Source: JBHHYU01 sp046757725
GTDB lineage: Bacteria; Desulfobacterota; Binatia; UBA9968
Assembly: GCA_046757725.1 (NCBI GenBank)
Contig: JBHHYU010000143.1
Coordinates: 1 to 6,027 of the forward strand
Direction of reading: 5' to 3'
Length of the DNA stretch: 6,027 bases
Position numbers and translations under genes: made by a program. Under the pieces are notes generated by a model. The model saw only the letters and a program-made list of their open reading frames with translations. It did not search any database and had not been told where the DNA came from. Shown piece by piece: positions 4,942 to 6,027 of the stretch; the first letter of the stretch is position 1; each line of letters opens with the position of its first letter.

Positions 4942-6027
4942 ATGCCGAAGAGACAAACGATTATCAGCCTACTACTGGTACCGGCCTTCGTGCTAATGGC
5001 GGGCCGTGCCGGAAATGCCCAATCAGCGAAGTTGCCCACGGGCTGGAATACACCCAGCGAGCTTTACGCCAAGCTCGCAAAGTTGCCGGCGGATCAGCTT
5101 GACAAGGTACTTTATGAAGGAGCCAAGAAGGAGGGTGCCGTCACCTATGCCGGGCCGGCCGAGGAGAGGCAGACGGCGACACTGATGCAGGGCTTTATGC
5201 ACAAGTACCCGGGCATCAATGCGAAGAGCATGGGCGGCCAGCAGGAGGATATCAGCAACCGCATCATCGCCGAAGCGCGTGCAGGGAAGGGCACTTTTGA
5301 CATCATCAGTGTCGGCACGTTCCTGGGTGAATACCGTAAAGCCAAGGCCCTGGCCGAGATCTACAACCTGGTGGGCGACGCTCGCTATCCCGCAAAGTTC
5401 CGGGGCAAGGACTGGTACTCCTGGAACCTGTTGAGTATGGTCATCGCTTACAACACCAACATGGTGAAGGCGTCCAAGGCCCCCAGGGGTTACATGGACA
5501 TGCTGGATCCCAAGTGGAAGGGAAAGTTCTCCGTGGACGACACGCCCGACACCTGGATCTTCGGAATGCTGAACAAGTGGGGTTACGAGAAGACCCGTAA
5601 ATATCAGAAGCAGCTCATCCAGGGCCAGAAGGCTCTGATCCGCAGGGGTCACACCAACCAGACGAACCTGCTGATCGCTGGTGCGTTTCCGGTGTCCATT
5701 GAGCTGTACTCGTATAAAGTGGCGCTCATGAAGCACCGGGGCGCCCCTATCGACATGGTCTTCCCCAAGGAGTTTGTGTCCGCTGAGGCCAGCGGAAATG
5801 GCATCAACAGCCGGGCCAAGCATCCGTATGCAGCGTTGCTCTTTGCCCGTTACCATGTAGACCCCAAGGGTGGGCAGAAGGTCATGGCGCAGTTCGGGCG
5901 GGCCATGGCGCACCCGGACACCAAGCTCAAGTACAAGGAGCTGCAGAAGTTGACCGCGAAGGACACCCTGGACCGGATGTCGCTCCTGACCGCCAAGGAG
6001 CTGGTCGAGTTCAGCAAGCCGTACACC
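4942..6027 (+). CDS. Periplasmic substrate-binding protein of an ABC transporter (family 1 type), 3' partial
   Basis: This is a secreted extracellular solute-binding protein resembling the Fe(III)/polyamine-type family 1 (SBP_bac_6/8-like) proteins that deliver a ligand to an ABC importer. A signal peptide is clear: KR, a hydrophobic core (7-20) and GNA|Q cleavage near residue 26. Family marks follow: LYEGAKKEGAVTYAGPAEE (57-75), ISNRIIAEARAGKGTFDII (about 104-122), VIAYNTNMV (167-175), DMLDPKWKGKFSVDD (186-200), RRGHTNQTNLLIAGAFPVSI (234-253) and KHRGAPIDMVFPKE. 362 residues are present with no stop, so probably only the extreme C-terminus is missing. AAGGAGG lies 8 nt before the ATG. The adjacent tyrosine pair that binds iron in FbpA is not apparent, so iron is not assumed; the ligand is unknown. 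Permease and ATPase genes may follow beyond the window. Lys is almost always AAG (about 33 of 36), unlike the UbiD-like gene. Confidence 0.93.
   Translation, partial: MPKRQTIISLLLVPAFVLMAGRAGNAQSAKLPTGWNTPSELYAKLAKLPADQLDKVLYEGAKKEGAVTYAGPAEERQTATLMQGFMHKYPGINAKSMGGQQEDISNRIIAEARAGKGTFDIISVGTFLGEYRKAKALAEIYNLVGDARYPAKFRGKDWYSWNLLSMVIAYNTNMVKASKAPRGYMDMLDPKWKGKFSVDDTPDTWIFGMLNKWGYEKTRKYQKQLIQGQKALIRRGHTNQTNLLIAGAFPVSIELYSYKVALMKHRGAPIDMVFPKEFVSAEASGNGINSRAKHPYAALLFARYHVDPKGGQKVMAQFGRAMAHPDTKLKYKELQKLTAKDTLDRMSLLTAKELVEFSKPYT

Noticed and set aside
4704..5039. Minus-strand open frame of 111 codons
   Set aside because: It translates the REP-like hairpin (NELPRSKLRGIK, a familiar spurious product) and the promoter and start of the binding-protein gene.
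5023..5913. Long open frame of 296 codons on the minus strand
   Set aside because: It lies wholly antisense to the binding-protein gene, whose signal peptide, ribosome binding site and family motifs are clear. The translation is of low complexity and resembles no family; it is caused by the GC-rich third positions.
1..6027. CRISPR array, rRNA, tRNA, toxin-antitoxin or phage genes
   Set aside because: Looked for regularly spaced repeats, RNA gene signatures and such protein families; none seen.

Overview
The window looks like a chromosomal segment of an uncultured Gram-negative bacterium. An AsmA-type envelope protein implies an outer membrane. The mix of a UbiD-type decarboxylase, an arylmalonate decarboxylase-like protein and a secreted solute-binding protein, together with short intergenic palindromes, fits environmental lineages such as Desulfobacterota, Rokubacteria or Tectomicrobia. 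That placement is inference; no rRNA or other taxonomic marker is present.

Layout. Positions 1-1400 (minus) hold an AsmA-family gene that runs off the left edge and is split by a one-base frameshift near 1243-1247. Positions 1401-1730 are non-coding. Positions 1731-2450 (minus) encode an Asp/Glu racemase-superfamily protein, closest by eye to arylmalonate decarboxylase but without any cysteine. Positions 2451-2858 form a divergent intergenic region with repeat copy A and a possible promoter. Positions 2859-4310 (plus) encode a complete UbiD-family decarboxylase with its catalytic and metal-binding residues. Positions 4311-4941 are non-coding and repeat-rich: repeat copy B, a long imperfect palindrome, a perfect 10-bp hairpin and a probable promoter. 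Positions 4942-6027 (plus) encode a secreted ABC-transporter substrate-binding protein cut by the right edge.

How the genes may work together: the UbiD-like and arylmalonate decarboxylase-like proteins both belong to families that act on carboxylates, and the binding protein could supply a small organic acid or other solute. This is context inference only; no permease, ATPase or UbiX flavin prenyltransferase is in the window. AsmA is probably unrelated housekeeping.

The most notable unexplained signals are: (i) an octamer GGTAGAAA that occurs four times, each time between genes and upstream of a gene in that gene's orientation, with an extended match between the ubiD-like and asmA upstream regions; (ii) a direct repeat of about 100 nt flanking the UbiD gene; (iii) loss of the catalytic cysteine and the dioxyanion-hole residues in the arylmalonate decarboxylase-like protein.
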